Assembly: GCF_029873635.1 (NCBI RefSeq)
Contig: NC_080419.1
Span: 73,520,597-73,584,596, forward strand
DNA length: 64,000 bases
Reading direction: 5' to 3'
Source of the DNA: Malania oleifera
Lineage: Eukaryota; Streptophyta; Magnoliopsida; Santalales; Ximeniaceae
Positions 44,513 to 56,321 of the stretch are shown here, piece after piece. Position numbers and translations under genes: made by a program. Below the pieces are notes generated by a model that searched no databases, was not told the origin of the DNA, and worked only from the letters and a program-made list of their open reading frames with translations. Position 1 is the stretch's first letter; each line of letters opens with the position of its first letter.

Positions 44513-47155
44513 TTATATGTCCTCAATATCAATACCATCCTCACTTTCTAATATGCCTTCCTCTTCACTACAATAATCAACCAAAGTTTCATCTTCCCCA
44601 TCAGTTTCATCATTTTCGATGAAGTCAATGTATTCATCAGGTTCAATTCCAATGTCAGCAGTCCGTACGAGTTCGGCCGTGGCACCAACCCTACTCAATG
44701 GTATAGGATCGGCTCCTTCCTCAACAACGTTAACAGCAGATTGTGTTACTGCACTAACAGATGGATCATTATCCTAGAAAGCATCCTCGCTGACACTCTT
44801 CTCCGCATCTGCAACTTCTGTAATAGCATACAAACTTTGGGGAGGAATGTTTTGGGTCACATGCCATTCACCCTTCAATTTTGTATCCTTAAGGTAGAAG
44901 ACTTGTTCTGCCTGCGTCACTAGCACATAAGGGTCATTTTGATACCATGTCTTACTAAAATTGACACATGTAAAGTAGGCATCCGTGTTTATCCCAGTAT
45001 TTTTATTGCTAATGTCCCACCAGGTACACTTGAACATGTGGACGAGTCCGTTGGCTTCATAATGAAGCTCTGTAATGTCATCCAATACACCAAAGTAGTC
45101 AATTTCCTCATCTCCTTCTGTGCCTAGCACCACAACCCCACAATTATGGGTTCTTCTATACACTTTGAGAGACTTCGTATGAAATCGTAAGTCGTTGACA
45201 ATGCAATTGCTGTAGTGGTTAACTCATTGATCGAGGTCACATGCCAACGCGTACAAATCTTTACTTGCTGTTGGTTCTTTATTGTAGTACATGAATTTTA
45301 TCTATTAATTAAAAAGGATTTTATATTTCACAAATCGTTCATATTGAAAATGTACAATGCTTCGAACTCACATAAAATTTGTTACTTTCACGGCTCCCAA
45401 ACCAATGGACAAATTCCTTCTTATGTCTTTCATCAACATTCCTTTCATTTTGGGTTAGAAGTTCAGTTTTATGTTCATTATATGCAACAATAGTACATGT
45501 TAATGTCAACTAAGTATATATATGCGTATGTAAATACAATGCAAAGTAAGGAGTTTGGAACCACGTACTCGATATATGAAACAATTTCATCACAAATATT
45601 AAGGACGTAAAAATGAGCCTTTTGTAGGTCGTCAATATCAATGAAATCGTAAACCCATGGACCAAACAGCCAAATATTTCCTTAAATATAGAGCTCCTCG
45701 GTTCTTCATCTTCGGCATTAATAGCATGAAATTTTGCATTTCACTCCTCACGAGTGAACATTGTGTCAATATCTTGTAGATATATTAAGCAAAATGCAAG
45801 ACATTCACTGTCAATGCATGCCTCAATGATTGAACCTTCCGGTCGTGCCTTCTTGTGCACATACCCCTTCAAAGTGGACAAGAACCTGTGCATTTTACAT
45901 AACATTAGTGACTTGTATGCCAAAAAAAAAAAAAAAAAAAAGGAAATCACGTGAACATTGTAGGACTTTATAATTTACCTCTCAACAGGATACATCCAAC
46001 GATATTGCACCAGTCCTCCAATTATGGCCTCCCTTAGTAAATGGATGGCTAGGTGGACTATCACATCGAAGAATGCTGGTGGAAATATTTTCTCTATCTT
46101 TCATAGTATGATCACAATGTCATCCTCTAACCATGCTAGTACGTTTACGCTCATTTTTTTTGGATCACAACTATTGGAAGAAGATCCCTAGCTTAATTAG
46201 TACTGAGCAAACATCTTCAATCAAGTGTCTATGAAGGAAAACGGGGTAGAACTCATTGTAGAAGGACGTGAAAGTCATGAATTTTCACATGTACAATCGT
46301 TGTAGACACGGTATTAATGGACAATATTGCAAAACATTTTGGGGAATCTTTTTACCCTTCTTCTAATTAGTTTTATACCTTGGTTCATCACATTCTGGGC
46401 ACTCATTCGCATTTTCAAGTTTACCATAAAAAAGTGCACAATTATACCTACAAGCATTTATTGGAGTGTAACCGAGGCCCAATTCATGCATGTATGTCTT
46501 CGCCCCATAAAAGGACTTCGAAAGTGTTTCACCATAAGGCAATGCCACCTAAATGAGATTTATGCATGTTGAATACGCTCTAAGATAATCCATGCATTGT
46601 CCTTGTATGAAACAACTTAATCTGAAACTCCAATTTTGAGAACTTTGTATAGTTTGGATATAGGAGCACTCGTGCATCCCTCATGATATTAGCAAATGGT
46701 TTACTGAGTCAATTTAACGTACTAGGATCATAAGGTATGGCACCTGCTGAAGTAGATTTGTCACCATTATGTGAGACATTGATGTCATCCGTGTCCACTA
46801 CAATCCCCTTTTGCAAGTCACCTAACATTTTAATCAACCTTTTCGACCATGTATCACCACCTACTATATTTGCCCCCCCCCCCAACTTTATCTTCTTCAT
46901 CATCATTTTGAACTGCGTAATCTTCACTGTGGAAGACCATGTTGTATAGCTTTTCTCCATTCTGAAGTGTAATATATGTTTACGAGCCAAATCAATGTCT
47001 TTGAATGTTATGTTTTGGCATTTCTTGCAAGGACGCCATATTCTACTAGCTTTGTTTGCACGAGGATGCACGAACTCTATGAAATCATGTACCCTTTTCA
47101 CGTATTCATCTAAAAACTTACCTCGAGCATTCATCAAACTCTTATCCATGTTCAT
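44513..47155 (-). pseudogene. TNP2-like transposase gene with its catalytic core deleted
   Basis: It begins MNMDKSLMNARGKFLDEYVKRVHDFIEFVHPRANKASR (ATG at 47,155). It continues through the N-terminal tnp2 part (LGYTPINACRYNCALFYGKLENANECPEC, 46,540-46,390) to 46,287. There the sequence jumps to the DUF4218-like part (46,280 down to 45,740, MHRFLSTLKGYVHKKARPEGSIIEA). The DUF4216-like part (45,160-44,830, GVVVLGTEGDEEIDYFGVLDDI, FKCTWWDISN) and acidic C-terminus (44,513) follow. Compared with CACTA-2 about 1.1 kb is missing (its 17,308-18,430), including the SDPRN...FNPF and HNLDVMHIEKN blocks. Further stops exist. It cannot encode an active transposase. Confidence 0.9.
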
Positions 47156-47549
47156 TAACAACCCTATAATATGTTCAAGCAAATGTTGTTGATTACATTA
47201 TCAAAATAATGTTTATACCGCATGCATCGTGAATCCTAAAATCAACCACCTTTCGTCTAAAGGGTACGAATTCTATCCCATTCAGGAATATTGTATTTGC
47301 ATTGCAGTCAATCACTCAAATTCCTTCATTATAGTCATTCTAAATTTCGGCAGCATCTCCCCATGGCTATCCAAGTACACGAGATGGGGGAAGTGAACAT
47401 GTTGCTAGATGTTCCATCACTAAAAAATTGTCACGACACCCCACTATGCACCCAGAGAACACAAGTAGAGACGCGCTCAAAATATATAATGACAATGAAG
47501 AAAGCGTGAACGATGAAGAAAATGTAAATACAACTTCCTAAACTATCCA

Positions 47550-47742
47550 CATTGGACAATTCAAGAATGGTTGAAATACAAACATCACTAATCGTAAATG
47601 AAACAAATTAATAATGAACATGGTCAATTGATTATTAGTCTACATAGTATGACTAATAATCAATTGAATTTCATTAATTGATTTGTCCTACATGTATGAT
47701 GAGGCATGAATGTATAGTAACCATTCTTGAACGGGTCTAAGC
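47550..47742. repeat. Foldback upstream of the TNP2-like gene
   Basis: Same structure as 19,690-19,885: CAATTCAAGAATGG against CCATTCTTGAA, with inner arms CAATTGATTATTAG and CTAATAATCAATTG around a short loop. Confidence 0.75.
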
Positions 47743-48640
47743 TTCAATGAAAATATGAAATGCAGTTCTCAATATGTTCAATTAACTAGCATGCAACATC
47801 ATTAGTTGGATTTTGGTTTCTTTGTTCTTGTTTCCTATATATGGAAGGAGGCATGTATTAAGAGGAAAAGAACAAAATTGCCTCTCACCATCTATAATTG
47901 TTTCGAAACTCATAAGGAATACTAACTAATACTGAAATTTACAATAACGATAATCGATATAAAACATACAAACAATAATAACAATAATAATGAATATACA
48001 ATAACTATAAAAATATAAAATACGATGACATATAATAATGCCCAAAACAAAAATCAAATAAATCAAAAATTTACATAAACAAATACAACATAAATAAGAA
48101 TCAAATAAAACTGAAATTTAAACTACTTACGAAATAATTAATTTAATTATATCCTTCAATCTTGAATTTCTAATAGAATTATACAACACTTTCAAACAAC
48201 ATAAAAATTATATGTAACAATTTAGGGGGATTAGGATTCAAATTGTAGTAGGCTACCACAGTACTTAGACCCACACACACACTCACATGCCCATGCAGAC
48301 ACATCCACACACACTCACATCCATACACACACACACACACACACACACACTTACACACCCTTGCAAACACACCTAGACACATTCAAACCCACACACACAC
48401 ACGATCACACACCCACACGCAGAGACACACCCACAGACACGGACAGACGCAGGTACCACGTACACACACGGTTTGGCAAGCAACAACGGCGAGATTCAGC
48501 AAGCGGCGGCGGGGGGAGGAGGTTTGGCAAGCAACGGCGAGCAACCGAGGGAGAGAAAGAAAGGGGCAACCGAGGGAGGGAAAGAAAGGGGCGAGGGAAA
48601 GAAATGAGGGATAGCGTAGGGATTTGGGGATTTTAACCAG
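47743..48640. other. Leader/promoter region of the CACTA-1 transposase genes
   Basis: AT-rich to about 48,240, then CACA-rich tracts (48,265-48,415), then a GC- and purine-rich stretch (48,475-48,625) with duplicated GGCAAGCAACGGCGAG and CAACCGAGGGAG(A/G)GAAAGAAAGGGG words. Read on the minus strand this is a pyrimidine-rich leader upstream of the TNP2-like start. No gene was seen. Confidence 0.5.
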
Positions 48641-48735
48641 ACTATTAATGTCACTAAAACTCTTAAAACTATCACTAATAGTCTATTATTAGAGACAATT
48701 CTCCTAAACCGTCACTAATAGTTTGTCATTTAAAA
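48640..48735. repeat. Displaced subterminal words
   Basis: CACTAATAGTCTATTATTAGAGAC and CCGTCACTAATAG are the right-end subterminal type, cut off at about 48,735 from the rest of the right-end array (52,985-53,814). The 4.2 kb between them therefore looks like acquired sequence. Confidence 0.7.
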
Positions 48736-49502
48736 TTAAAATTAAAAATGTTGTACCAATTAGGGGTGAGCATGTATAATTATAGAAAACGAGAAATCAT
48801 TGAATTAAGTGACCAATTTCGATCAATTCGGTACAGTCAATAAATAGGTTCTGTTCAATTAATCAGTTACGATTTTAACAATTTTTGGTTCATCAATTAT
48901 CAGTTTGGTTAACCGAATTAATAATTAATCACAAATTTAAATATAAATTAATGCTTAAAGCTACTCTGAAGTGTTTTGAAAACCATGTAGTCACTAATTT
49001 ATATTTTATTAATTTTATTAATAATAAAATTAGCATATTAATTAGCTACTTAACTAAGCTAAATGATTAGTGGCGGTTGATGAAAGCTGTAATGAATATG
49101 AAGACTATTATTGACGGTCTTTCTTCCTGGACAATATATATCAGCAACAGTTCCTATCTGTCCATATGCTATGAAGATAGTCTCACACTGGCCCATCTAA
49201 ATTGTAATCATCTTCACGAGCAACCCACCTACGCATGCACCGACATGGCTGTTATAGAATGAATCTCATTCCGGCTTAATTAATTGCGGCTGATACCAAA
49301 TTTGAATTCCTCCACTCATACGACTAGCTCCTGGTAATCCGTATATATGCCTGGTTCACTATCAATGACATTTCTCCCAAAATTTTTCCACCCACTATGT
49401 TAAGAACAATAATCTTAGTCCATCCGGACATATAGATCTTTCCTTCACATTTGAAAGTAGTTACTTCTATATATTAGCTAGGAAAAGTGAGAAAAGATTT
49501 TC
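48736..49502. other. Unassigned stretch inside CACTA-1
   Basis: AT-rich. TAGGGGTGAGCATG near 48,762 and GTTTGGTTAACCGAATTAA near 48,903 look like a hAT-type or MITE-like end, but no matching partner end was found. The GC-richer part at 49,075-49,330 could be another captured fragment but shows no recognisable protein. Confidence 0.35.
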
Positions 49503-49507
49503 ATGAT

Positions 49508-51556
49508 TGTTGGAATTGGTGTATTCCCAAGAGCGGGTGTGAATTGGGTATTAAAAATTTTGTCCTAGGTTCAATGTCCAGCAGCAGTATAACACAACCT
49601 AGAGTCTGTCTATACAATCCCAAATGCATAGGAAAATATAATATACGAAAATTAAATCATGCGCAGCATTCACAGTCTAATGAAAATAACATACATGTGT
49701 AGTAGATAAATCAAAAAATTATAAAGTAGACACACAATATGCTATTGGGGTTCGACCAATACTGCCTACGTCCCCGCCTGGGCTCGCAAGCCCAAGGATT
49801 TCACTAATGCTCACTTAACGAGTGGATCAGCACCAGTTACGATCGGATCAACTTTTAAAGGCTGACCTTAACCTTTACAAACTCTCCTTGTAGGGCGGAG
49901 AAGGCCCTATCAATTCTTACGGGCTATATCAACACCCCCTTAGGCCATGCCTGGAATACCACAATGAATATAAATTTTTTGTACAAATAAAGATGCTTCT
50001 AATGCAAGCAGATTTGTACTGATATGCACAAGCAATAACTAATGCACTTTAATATGATAAGATCTATAAGCTTAGTGAAGATAAGTCAATCTACTCTCAA
50101 TATTATGTCAATATGCAATGAAAGTGTGAGAGTGTATGTGTTAGTGATCTTTGAATCAAATAACAATTTCAATCACAATGTGCAATATCAAAGATCATAA
50201 CCACACAATCAAAAATCTTGAAAATGATTTTCAAAAACCAAGCGCATGAGATATTTTGAAAACAAAATTTGTCAATATTTTTCTTCAAAACACAAGACAA
50301 CCTCAAGAGTCAAAGACTCACAAAATGAATTTATTGATTAAATCATGAGGGAAAAACTCTTCAGCTTAACTCTCAATAAAATCAACAAATAATCACAAAT
50401 AAAAGAATATAAGCTTGTATAGGAAGTGTGGGTGATCTCAAAGATACTCTCACTCAATAAGATTTTGCAAGGAAATGAGTATATGTGAGGTATATAGGCT
50501 TGAATGGGGAAAGGAATTTTAGAGAGAAAAAATTTTAATCTAATCTCTAATCACTCTCTAATTTTTGCAAATGAAGGCATATATATAGCTTTCACTAAAA
50601 ATATGGCCTTTAGGATATAGAGGGAATAATTAAAAATGTTTTAAACAAGTTTAACCCAAAATAACCATGTTTTACCCTTAATAACCTGTAGTAAAAATAG
50701 GCCAACTTGAGAGTTTCGGTCGAACAAGCCATAGCTTCGGTCGCCCAAACTGACACATAAGAAAAAAAGGAATTTTTGAAGTTCGAGTGCCCATGGACGG
50801 GTTTGAGTGGTTGAACTAGGCTCTTTTCCAACCTGCTCGAGGTTCAGTCACCTGATTAGAAGTTCTATCTGCTGAACTTCAATATTCGATCACCCGATTT
50901 CAAAATGAACTTGAAGTCCGAGCGCCTGAGGATGTTGGGAAAAGTCAAGACTTGGGTTCGGTTGACCATGGACGTTTAGTTCAAATAAGATTGGTTGCCT
51001 GAAGTTAGGTCAACATTTTGACTTTTCCTATGTTCGGTCAACTGAGGCGTTTTCAATGCCAAGGTTCGGTTGCATGAATACATTTCAATTTTCAACCTAG
51101 CTTATATTTTTACCCCTGTTATTTTCCTTAAGTAAAGTGTAGGGACTTAGGGTCTCTTTAAGGTCAAGGCTCTTTGACTAAGCCTAAAAAACATGGTGTT
51201 GGTCGACCGCCCTAAAGACTATCTATGGCCTTTGATTATTCCTATGGTCCTTATTGAGCTTATAGTCCTATTATGCATGATATGCATAAATTATTACAAA
51301 CCTTTGAAATAATTATTACATACCCAAATAGAAAAACTAAATACAATTACAAATAAAAATAATTGTCTTCTTCTTCTTTTGCTCCTTTGGTCATGAAATA
51401 CACTAGACGATAGAATTGTTTTGTCTTTCGGGCTTCCATCAATCCTTTCTCATGTGTGTGTTCATAATTAATGACCTGTTCAAGTACTACGCACACACAT
51501 TAGTAACATACAATTTGTCATTATCAAAACCAGGGATCGGACACAAAAAGTCAATA
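49508..51556 (-). mobile_element. SIRE-type solo LTR with exact target duplication
   Basis: The left end TGTTGGAATTGGTGTATTCCCAAGAG is the reversed LTR end and the right end ...GGATCGGACACAAAAAGTCAATA is the reversed start. ATGAT flanks it on both sides (49,503-49,507 and 51,557-51,561). Length 2,049 bp. A reversed TATA box lies at 50,578-50,590. The word array at about 50,710-51,080 is heavily decayed (TTTCGGTCGAAC, TTCGGTCGCCCAAA, GTTCGGTTGACC). Confidence 0.9.
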
Positions 51557-51859
51557 ATGATCGACCTGATTCATTCAAGAAGCTAAAACTAAAAATGAGT
51601 AATGCTTCCGTGAAACCTTTGCACAATACTACAAAGTCCGTCTCAAAGAAGCTGGAACTAGCTTTCTCATATGGTGAAAGTACAAGAAATTCATTGGGGG
51701 AATAAGCAATATAATTAATATGATGTGTATGGGCTCTGGTCCCATAAAACTAGGACAAGCTCTGAATTGTAATCATCTTAATTCCATGAACAGTTTCAAA
51801 AGATCTCTCAAACTAGCTCAATTGCATAATTAAAAATCACAAATTAATGAAGTATACAC

Positions 51860-52786
51860 CTTAGCATTGATCTTGAGCAAAACATTTGTAAGATACTGGT
51901 TGTTAACTCTAGTAGGAGCAATGCATTAAGTGAAAATTCCAAAATCAGCAAGATTCTTTCGCTTCCAAAGACCTTAAACATTAGATAGATTCATTAGCAC
52001 CAACCAAAAATTAACTTTATAAATACAAAATAAACTAGCCACAACCATAAAGATCGGAGTTCTTCCTATCTGGAAGAAGGCAAAGAAGCAACTTTGGAGC
52101 TCCAGGAAGTTTATATTGTATGTCTTCAAACATTTTCTCCACTCTAACAATACGTGGAGCCCGTCTAGACTGAGGGTTCTCTTCAAATACATCGAATGTA
52201 GGTTCAATGACCTACAGAACACATGACAAAGAACTTCCATTAATCTCCACTCTTATATTGCAGAAAACATAATATAAAACTTACAATTCCTTTCATTTCT
52301 CCACATTTGATTAGATCTCTCACAAGACCACAAATATTACATCAAGCTGAGAAATTTACACAAGCCCAATGTTCAATCTTTACTTGCTCCACTAGTTTCT
52401 AAAACAAAGCACAAAGAATATTATGAGATCAGTTGAACTAAGATCCTATTATGATAAAACATAAGGAGAAGCACCTTATTGTTGAAATTCCATCTCCCAT
52501 TTCGAAGGAAGAAATCCTCCCCATTTCCTACTTTCAACTGCAATAAAACAAAATAAGATCAAATATGATACAAAACCAAGCTCAACATTCCATGCAAGGG
52601 AAGGTCAAGTTAAAATTCAATTTGTACGTACAACTAAAACAATTTTACAATCTATTTCAGTATTTCATTTAAATGAAAAACATACGCACCCTGGGTGCTG
52701 ACAAAACCCAACCTTCTACTTGAGTAAACTAGGAACTGATTGAGACCCTACAAGAACGTAGCATGGGCTCAGCATAATAATTGTTG
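51860..52786 (-). pseudogene. Captured ARGONAUTE (AGO4-clade) gene fragment, five exons with introns
   Basis: Five exons on the minus strand, each bounded by splice signals: A 52,690-52,786 (AEPMLRSCRVSISS, stop, FTQVEGWVL), B 52,475-52,537 (LKVGNGEDFFLRNGRWNFNN), C 52,285-52,398 (KIEHWACVNFSA, stop, CNICGLVRDLIKCGEMKGI), D 52,046-52,211 (VIEPTFDVFEENPQSRRAP... LPGAPKLLLCLLPDRKNSDLYG) and E 51,860-51,972 (LWKRKNLADFGIFT, stop, CIAPTRVNNQYLTNVL, KINAK). Exon phases agree across all junctions. The stretch covers the linker after PAZ and the MID domain. LLCLLP(D)RKNSD-YG and KRKNLADFGI are AGO4/6/9-type, not AGO1-type. Intact proteins of this clade load 24-nt siRNAs and guide DNA methylation. 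Three in-frame stops and missing N-PAZ and PIWI parts make this a fragment. Intron retention shows capture at the DNA level. Confidence 0.9.
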
Positions 52787-52859
52787 ATTTTTAAAGCATG
52801 CAAAAAAACCCATGAAATGCTGACAAAAAATCTAAGCAAATCATGTTGAGTATTACATT

Positions 52860-53814
52860 AATAACATTTTCAAGAGGGGGGGGGGGGTTCGACCTGAGAG
52901 ATTGAGAAAGGAGGGAGGAGGGAAAAGAGGGAGAAATGCGAGGGAAAATGGAAGCAGATTGGGAAATCGCATGGAGAAGGTAAATTTAATAGGTTAGAGT
53001 ATTAGTGACAGTTTAAAAAACTGTTTTTTAAACTGTCACTAATACTAGATTATTAGTGACGAATCCTCTAAACTATCAATAATACCCTATTATTAATGCA
53101 GAATGCTCTAAACAGTCACTAATATTCTTAACTAAATTATTTTTATATTTTTAAAATCAAAGCACTATAGTGACGGTTTCATAAACCATCACTAATAATA
53201 GACTAATAGCGACGAATCCTGGGAACCGTCATTAATATGGTTAAATAAATTATTTTCATATATTTTTAAATAAAAAACTATTAGTGATGTTTTTAAAAAC
53301 CGTCACTAATAATTGGCTATTAGTGACGAATCCTCTGAACCGTCACTAATAGTATTAAATAAATTATTGTTATATTTTTTTAAATAAAAAACTATCAGTG
53401 ACAAATCCTCTAACCGTTACTAATAGTGTTAAATAAATTATTTTTATTTATTAATACAATAATAGTAGTGATGGTTATTTAATCGTCACTAATAATTGAC
53501 TTTTAGTGATAGATTCAATTTGTCACTAATATGCAAAGAATCATCACTAATATTTTTCCGGGATACTTTCTGTATGAAAAATGGTTTCCTGCGATAGATT
53601 GAGTGGGAAAATCAGTTTTTAGTAACGAAATTATTAGTGACGGTTTTGAAATCGTCACTAATAGTGTCAAATTAGTGGTGGTTGCTAAAACCATCACTAA
53701 TGCTTACACTATTAGTAATGGTTCTTAAAATCAGTCACTAATACCCACTTTTAGTGATGAAATTGAATCCGTCACTACTACTTTTATCACTAAAAACCAG
53801 TGTTTTTTTTAGTG
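52860..53814. repeat. CACTA-1 right subterminal array
   Basis: After a G-run and a purine-rich block (52,880-52,980), about twenty ATTAGTGACGG/CCGTCACTAAT words alternate from 52,998 to the terminus at 53,814. Spacers contain TTAAATAAATTATT repeated with a period of about 115 bp (53,130, 53,245, 53,350, 53,430). Confidence 0.9.
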
Positions 53815-56230
53815 AGAACTATATCTTGCTAGTAGATTAACAGTAAATGCAATGTTGGGTTTTGTATAATTGGTCAGATACATTAAAGAGCTGATAACAC
53901 TTAAATATGAGACTTCAGGACCAAGTAATTCCTTCCCCTCATCATGAGGTCGAAATGGATCATTCTTGACATCAAGTGATCGCACCATCATTGAAGATCC
54001 CAAAGGATGAAATTTGACAATATAGAATTGCTTTAATATCTTTTCAGTATATTTAGATTGATGAACAAGAATTTCACTATTTACATGTTCAATCTGTAGG
54101 CCAAGATAATATTTTGTCTTTCCTAAATCTTTCATTTCAAATTATGCCATTAAATAATTAGCAGCTTTAGTGATCTCTTTAGGAGTCCCAACTAAATTTA
54201 AATCATCAACATAAACAACAATTATAGCAAATCTAGATTCTGATCTTCTAATAAAAATGTATGGAGAAATTGGATCATTCATGAATCCTTCTTTCACAAG
54301 GTACTCACTTAATCGATTGTATCACATGCGTCTAGATTGCTTTAATCCAGATAAAGAATGTTGAAGTTTAATTGAATATAAATTTATGGGTTTTGCTTTA
54401 GGCATTTTAAATCCTTCAGGGGTTTTCATATAAATTTCATTATCCAATGATCCATATAGGTATGTTTTTACTACATCCATAAGATGCATGCTCAGTCGTT
54501 CAACGACTGCACACAAATATTCATCTGTGATATAAAGTTTAATTCCAATGTGATAGTCTCTTTTCATTCTGGTCAATCACTTCTATATCGACATTCATTG
54601 ACAAATTTAGATTCAGGATCCTCATTACTACTGGTAATGTCAGTAGCTACTGCATATGCAAATATGTTGTTGACAACAACTTTATTTCTATCCCAAATGT
54701 TTCCTATCTAATGAATTGAGATCTCATTATTATTTTCAAGTACACGTCCATTTTCAAGGGATGTCTCTTTATAAGTTTTCTCTTCAGGAGATTCGTCTTC
54801 AAGAGGATCCTCTTTAGGATATTGCATAATAGTGATTTCATTTTTAGGAGAAATGAATTTGTAAATGTCGAATGGATTATCCACCTCTGTGAGCTCTTTT
54901 GGAATGTTTTTCAGATTTCAATTTTCTCCTTCTAGGAGTTTTATCTTTTGTACCAAAAGACCTTCCATGCTTAACTTGGGGTTTAGGTTCTTTAGCTTGT
55001 TGTTGTACTTCAGGGACATCAATACGTGCTAGAATATTTGCAGCAGGTATATGAGATTTTATATGGCCTCAGTATCTGCAAAAGAATCTGGTAATTGATT
55101 TGCAATCCCTTGCAAATGAATAATGTTCTGAACTTAAAGTTCACTTTGATTTGTGTGAGAATCTAAATGAGATAAACTCATGGTATTTCATGTGTTCTCA
55201 TGTTGTGCTTCATGCATTGATTTTGCTCCCCCTAATGTAGGGAATACTGTTTCATCAAAATGACAATTTTGAAAATGTGCTTTAAACAAATCAATTATTA
55301 AAAGTTCAAGATATCTAATAATAGAAGGGGAATCAAAACCAACATAGATACCAACCTTACATTAAGGACCCAGATTAGTTCTTCAAGGATGGGCAATTAG
55401 AGCATATACTGCACACCCAAAAGTTCTTAAATAAGAAATATCAAGTTGTTGTCCAGAAACTAATTGCATGGGTGAAAGATTATTATAAGCATAGAAACAT
55501 GTGACCTTCTAGTAGATGCATCAATTAAGACTATAAAGTATCTAAATGGTTCAGATGGTGGATGTATTGGTCTACATATATAACCATGAATTCTTTGTAA
55601 GAAACTGGGAGATTCAAGACTTACTTTTGAAATAGATTGTTTGACAATTAATTCCTTTTAAATCAAGCAGTATACGTGAATTCTTAATGATTCTTCGCAT
55701 CATTACATCTTCAGGATGTCCAAGACGATTATACCAAAGTGTAAATAACTTTGGGTCATTGCTCTTCTGGTGCCAGACATTATATGATTCAGTTGCCTTA
55801 ATCTTTGTATAATACAATCTAGAAGATAAAGTTGATAGTTTTTCTAAAATTTGTTTCTTCCGAGAAACAATAGAAGTAATATAAAGAAATTCATTACTGC
55901 CTTCATTTGTAGTTTCAATGTGATATCTATTAAGTCTTAAATTTTTAAAGGTTAACATATTTATTCCTAATCTACTGAAATATAAAGTTTCATCAATTTG
56001 TAACAGAGTACCATTGGGTAACTTTATATTAATGCTCTTCTAGAGCCTTTCATCAATTTTTTAGAACTAGATAATGTATTAACATTTGTTAAAGATATAT
56101 TCAAGTAATGTAAATATTTCCTTTCTTGAAGAATTTTGTGTGTTGTAGCACTGTCAGTTAAACAAACTTCTTCCAAAGAAATCTTAGAATCGATCAAAGC
56201 TTTAAGACAATTCACACTACAACACATATT
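53815..56230 (-). pseudogene. pol: Copia pol, 5' part: protease, integrase, reverse transcriptase
   Basis: Read leftwards: a protease region near 56,227-56,024 (CLTDSATTHKIL, NVNTLSSSKKLMKGSRRA); the GAG-pre-integrase region (LWYNRLGHPEDVMMRRIIKNS, 55,820-55,700); a degraded integrase; then reverse transcriptase. The latter has VKTYLYGSLDNEIYMKTPEGF (54,480-54,400), LSGLKQSRRMWYNRLSEYL, the catalytic YVDD (about 54,200-54,215) and MKDLGKTKYYLGLQIEH (54,135 leftwards). It runs to the CACTA insertion site at 53,814 and resumes at 39,679. Several stops and an integrase deletion make it inactive. Confidence 0.9.
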
Positions 56231-56321
56231 TTAAAAACTCATTATTATAATTGATCATAGTAACAATAAATATGATAACTTATTTATTAAAATCAAAATA
56301 CAATATTACTTACTTTATATC

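Larger units (their letters stand above)
39683..53814 (-). mobile_element. CACTA-1: complete-ended CACTA (En/Spm) element, 14,132 bp
   Basis: The left terminus is CACTACAAGAAAAAA (39,683) and the right terminus is ...TTTTTTTTAGTG (53,814, CACTAAAAAAAA on the other strand). The three-base duplication AGA lies at 39,680-39,682 and 53,815-53,817. Excision on paper restores the host Copia reading frame. From left: subterminal words, a satellite array, a TNPA-like gene, a TNP2-like gene with an internal deletion, a foldback, a purine-rich leader and some subterminal words. Then come an unassigned stretch holding a SIRE solo LTR, an AGO4-clade gene fragment and the right subterminal array. It is non-autonomous now. 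Confidence 0.95.

Noticed and set aside
48179-48636. Short frames across CACA-rich DNA
   Set aside because: These are low-complexity translations of microsatellite and purine-rich leader sequence.
48762-48920. hAT or MITE element end (TAGGGGTGAGCA)
   Set aside because: Suggestive start only; no matching inverted end or eight-base duplication was found.
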